Source: Alphaproteobacteria bacterium
Lineage (GTDB): Bacteria; Pseudomonadota; Alphaproteobacteria; SHNJ01
DNA: 64,000 nucleotides
Reading direction: 5' to 3'
NCBI GenBank assembly: GCA_004295055.1
Contig: SHNJ01000012.1
Span: forward strand, 1 to 64,000
Shown: one piece after another, positions 61,955-64,000 of the stretch
Position numbering within the stretch: the first letter of the stretch is position 1
How the letters are laid out: each line of letters opens with the position of its first letter
Notes under the pieces: generated by a model
Told to the model about the DNA's origin: nothing
Databases searched by the model: none
The model's input: the letters and a program-made list of their open reading frames with translations, nothing else
Program-made: the position numbers and the translations under genes

Positions 61955-61987
61955 CCCTAAAACCCTAAACCCAAACCCCTAAACCCC
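61955..61987 (-). repeat. GGGTTTA-type tract, potential G-quadruplex
   Basis: On the minus (coding) strand the 37-base gap between coxC and the DUF983 gene is almost wholly degenerate GGGTTTA heptamers, with five G-runs (61987-61984, 61979-61976, 61972-61970, 61965-61963, 61957-61955) and loops of 3 to 5 bases. This satisfies the usual G-quadruplex pattern. The last run ends three bases before the ATG. Confidence 0.85.
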
Positions 61988-61988
61988 G

Positions 61989-62798
61989 TTAAGCGCCCCA
62001 CCAGTAAACGGCGGCGAACAAGAACAACCATACCACGTCGACGAAATGCCAGTACCAGGCGGCGGCTTCCAAACCGAAATGCTGTTCCGGCGTAAAATGG
62101 CCTTTGATAGAGCGGATCAGGCAAACCAGCAAAAATGTGGTCCCGATCATAACGTGGAATCCGTGGAATCCGGTTGCCATAAAAAATGTGCTTGGATAAA
62201 CGCCATCTTTAAAAGTAAAAGCGGCGTGATGATATTCATAGGCTTGAACGCAGGTAAACAATGCACCCAGCAAAACGGTGCAAATTAAGCCCTGGATCAA
62301 TCCTTTACGATTGCCTTCGAGCAGCGAATGATGCGCCCAGGTTACCGTGGTGCCGGACAGCAGCAGCACCAATGTATTGAATAAAGGCAAATGGAATGGA
62401 TCGAATGGCGAAATGCCTTTTGGCGGCCAAACACCGCCGGTCGCTTCTTTCGGATAAAGGCTGGCATCGAAGAATGCCCAGAAAAATGCGGCAAAAAACA
62501 TTACCTCGCTGGCGATAAACAAAATCATGCCATAGCGATGGTGCAAACGGACGATCGGCGTATGATGTCCTTCGGAATGGGCTTCGCGGACAACGTCGCG
62601 CCACCAGCGGAAAGCCAGAAAACACAACACCGCAAATCCGGCAATAACGCCCGTAAGTCCCAAATTAACATTCAATATTTTCATATCGGGGTGCATATAC
62701 AGCACCGCGCAAATTGCCATGAATCCGGCGGCAAAGGCCGACAAGATTGGCCATATGCTGGGGTCGACCAAGTGAAAATCGTGTTTTTGCTGTGCCAT
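61989..62798 (-). CDS. ctaE: Cytochrome c oxidase subunit III
   Basis: A 269-residue, seven-helix subunit of the aa3 oxidase. It has the characteristic HHRYGMILFIASEVMFFAAFFWAFFD, WPPKGISPFDPFHLPL, GATFTCVQAYEYHHAAF-type stretch, GFHGFHVMIGTTFL and the C-terminal AAAWYWHFVDVVWLFLFAAVYWWG. It lies 15 bases after ctaG. Subunits I and II must lie beyond the window's right edge or elsewhere. Confidence 0.97.
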   Translation of the reverse strand: MAQQKHDFHLVDPSIWPILSAFAAGFMAICAVLYMHPDMKILNVNLGLTGVIAGFAVLCFLAFRWWRDVVREAHSEGHHTPIVRLHHRYGMILFIASEVMFFAAFFWAFFDASLYPKEATGGVWPPKGISPFDPFHLPLFNTLVLLLSGTTVTWAHHSLLEGNRKGLIQGLICTVLLGALFTCVQAYEYHHAAFTFKDGVYPSTFFMATGFHGFHVMIGTTFLLVCLIRSIKGHFTPEQHFGLEAAAWYWHFVDVVWLFLFAAVYWWGA

Positions 62799-62813
62799 AA
62801 TAACCTTCCTTAC

Positions 62814-63380
62814 TTACTGATAATTGGTGGAACCGCTGCTGGAAATCAAATTCTGATCCGGCGCCTTGAAAAATGTATAAGACAATGTGATCGACGTCAC
62901 ATCGTCCAATTGCTTGTCCTGGGCCATGGCCGGATCGATAAAAAACTGCACTGGAAAATCCGCTTCTTCGCCTGGTTTCAAAAAATGGCGCGTGAAACAA
63001 AAACACTGCAATTTATTGAAATAGGCGGCGGTTTTTTCCGGCGTTACATTATACGTCGAAGTGCCTACCACAGGCTCAAGACCGGTATTTTTGACATGAA
63101 AGCTGATGTTGGCCACTTCGCCCAGCTTCACGTCCATCGTGCGCATCGATGGCGCAAAAGACCAGGATAAATTCGGATCGACATCGGTATTAAAACGCAC
63201 CGTAATTACACGGGTACCGATTTCTGTCGGGGCTTTGGCAGCCTTTCTTGCCGTTCCATCAAATCCGGTAACCTGGCAAAATAGCCGGTATAAAGGCGGC
63301 GACGCAAAAGTAAGGCCGGTCATCACCGCCAATATGGTAAGCAGATATAAAACCGTTTTTTGATTTTTATTTCTGTGCAT
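62814..63380 (-). CDS. ctaG: Cytochrome c oxidase assembly protein CtaG/Cox11
   Basis: Copper chaperone that inserts Cu-B into subunit I. About 188 residues from MHRNKNQKTVLYLL: one N-terminal membrane anchor and a periplasmic Ig-like domain. PLYRLFCQVTGFDGTA follows the anchor, and the copper motif is LQCFCFTRHFLKPGEE. The end contains SYTFFKAPDQN. I start at 63380, two bases after the coxF stop; a longer reading would run through coxF. Confidence 0.95.
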   Translation of the reverse strand: MHRNKNQKTVLYLLTILAVMTGLTFASPPLYRLFCQVTGFDGTARKAAKAPTEIGTRVITVRFNTDVDPNLSWSFAPSMRTMDVKLGEVANISFHVKNTGLEPVVGTSTYNVTPEKTAAYFNKLQCFCFTRHFLKPGEEADFPVQFFIDPAMAQDKQLDDVTSITLSYTFFKAPDQNLISSSGSTNYQ

Positions 63381-63382
63381 TG

Positions 63383-63484
63383 TTATCCGCCAATTTTCGC
63401 TATGGTAATCAAGTACATCAGCGCCACAAAACAGCCTAGAACCAACAATAAAACCAAATTTTTTCTTTTGACGTTTGGATTCAT
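63383..63484 (-). CDS. coxF: CoxF-type small membrane protein
   Basis: A 33-residue ORF between ctaB and ctaG. It reads MNPNVKRKNLVLLLVLGCFV followed by a short tail ending ITIAKIGG: a basic start, one membrane helix and the terminal K(I/L)GG that I associate with CoxF-like proteins at this locus. The ATG overlaps the ctaB TGA by four bases (ATGA), and ctaG begins two bases after its stop, so it is embedded in a coupled operon. Role unproven; oxidase assembly is inferred from position. Confidence 0.8.
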   Translation of the reverse strand: MNPNVKRKNLVLLLVLGCFVALMYLITIAKIGG

Positions 63485-64000
63485 CGCACTGCATCCGCCA
63501 TCAAAATCGCAAACACTAAAAATAAATAAAGGATGGAATAACCAAATAATTGTTTGGCGCGCTTTTCCACGATATCTTTCTCGCTACGCCATAATTGAGC
63601 GGCCAGAATCACAAACAATACCGACAACGCGCCTGCGGTAGCGGCATAAAACAAACCGGCCGCGCCAAAATACCAAGGCAACAAAGATGCCGGTATCAAT
63701 GTCAGACTGTAAGCCAAAATATGATTTAGCGTTGATTGCCGGCCCCGCACCACCGGCAGCATGGGAATGCCCGCACGCGCATAATCGCCGGATTTATACA
63801 AAGCCAGGGCCCAGAAATGCGGCGGCGTCCATAAAAAAACCAAAAGAAACATGGAAAGCGGCGCCGCATCAATCGTGCCCGTCGCGGCTGCCCAGCCAAT
63901 CAGCGGCGGAAAGGCGCCAGCCGCGCCGCCAATCACGATATTTTGCGGCGTGCGGCGTTTCAACCAGATCGTATAAACAAATACATAAAATAAAATGGAG
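63481..64000 (-). CDS. ctaB: Protoheme IX farnesyltransferase, C-terminal part (haem O synthase)
   Basis: The gene runs off the right edge; about 173 codons of the C-terminal part are present. It makes haem O from protohaem for the terminal oxidase. The visible sequence enters in frame with YTIWLKRRTPQNIVIGGAAG, which is diagnostic, then PPHFWALALYKSGDYARAGIPMLPVV and three membrane helices. An internal ATG at 63963 is not the start. The stop overlaps the coxF ATG. Confidence 0.97.
   Translation of the reverse strand, partial: SILFYVFVYTIWLKRRTPQNIVIGGAAGAFPPLIGWAAATGTIDAAPLSMFLLVFLWTPPHFWALALYKSGDYARAGIPMLPVVRGRQSTLNHILAYSLTLIPASLLPWYFGAAGLFYAATAGALSVLFVILAAQLWRSEKDIVEKRAKQLFGYSILYLFLVFAILMADAVR

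Noticed and set aside
61952-61988. A real telomere or chromosome end at the CCCTAAA-like tract
   Set aside because: It is 37 bases long, degenerate and sits inside an operon between two intact genes.
1-64000. CRISPR arrays, insertion sequences, rRNA or tRNA genes
   Set aside because: No repeat-spacer pattern, transposase, terminal inverted repeats or RNA-gene landmarks were seen when reading both strands by eye.

Overview
The window reads as one contiguous chromosomal segment of a Gram-negative alphaproteobacterium. The evidence is gene order as much as gene content. It carries ribF-ileS-lspA-DUF3035 lipoprotein-M16-M16, mutY-DciA-DsbA-smc, DUF1674/rsmB/heparinase/purH, an F0 operon with paired b and b' subunits, and ctaB-coxF-ctaG-coxC-DUF983-surf1, all typical of this class. 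Kdo/lipid A genes, ubiquinone synthesis and an aa3-type oxidase indicate an outer membrane with lipopolysaccharide and aerobic respiration. I cannot fix the order or genus from sequence alone. I see no tRNA, rRNA, CRISPR, insertion sequence, prophage or recognisable defence system, and no gene-free stretch longer than about 230 bases.

Layout. 0-10.4 kb (+): end of ribF, a small secreted basic protein on the other strand, then ileS, lspA, a lipoprotein, a catalytic/non-catalytic M16 protease pair, a short pgi and mutL. 10.4-12.5 kb (-): a C26 amidotransferase, an RsuA/RluB pseudouridine synthase and rsmD. 12.6-15.7 kb (+): tadA, purD, xseA. 15.7-22.7 kb (-): ubiA, pmbA/tldE, an MsbA-type flippase, a DUF374 acyltransferase, waaA and lpxK, an envelope operon with abutting or overlapping genes. 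22.8-30.4 kb (+): rsmE, gshA, rsmB, rpe, a heparinase-like gene and purH, with a 49-residue DUF1674 gene divergent from rsmB.

30.4-33.4 kb (-) is the main accessory patch: a possible haem-oxygenase-fold protein, an ankyrin-like protein, a 32-codon hydrophobic micro-ORF, a YerC-type repressor and a His/Asn-rich protein. 33.5-40.9 kb: mutY (-), then dciA, a DsbA-like protein, smc and an MFS-like carrier (+). 41.0-43.5 kb: atpI-atpB-atpE-atpF'-atpF behind a near-consensus promoter and ahead of a clear terminator. 43.6-47.7 kb is a second accessory patch: a HAD phosphatase, a J-domain protein, two membrane-anchored proteins that look like diverged tandem paralogues, and a 57-residue protein. 47.7-52.6 kb (-): a lipoprotein gene leading gcvT-gcvH-gcvPA-gcvPB. 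52.7-55.4 kb (+): ispH, an unknown gene where thrB often lies, rnhA, and an unknown gene that looks frameshifted. 55.4-64.0 kb: DsbD-like (-), algH (+), then M16 and M32 peptidases, surf1, DUF983, coxC, ctaG, coxF and ctaB (-).

Most genes serve housekeeping work: translation quality (ileS, tadA, rsmB/D/E, rluB), repair (mutL, mutY, xseA), purines (purD, purH), envelope (lspA, lpxK, waaA, MsbA-like), redox folding (DsbA, DsbD) and respiration. The least explained items are the two accessory patches, an eight-heptamer inverted repeat after smc, a telomere-like G-run tract at the coxC-DUF983 junction, an inverted-repeat element after gshA, and several genes whose predicted promoters place the start codon at or very near the transcription start. 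All promoter calls were made by eye.
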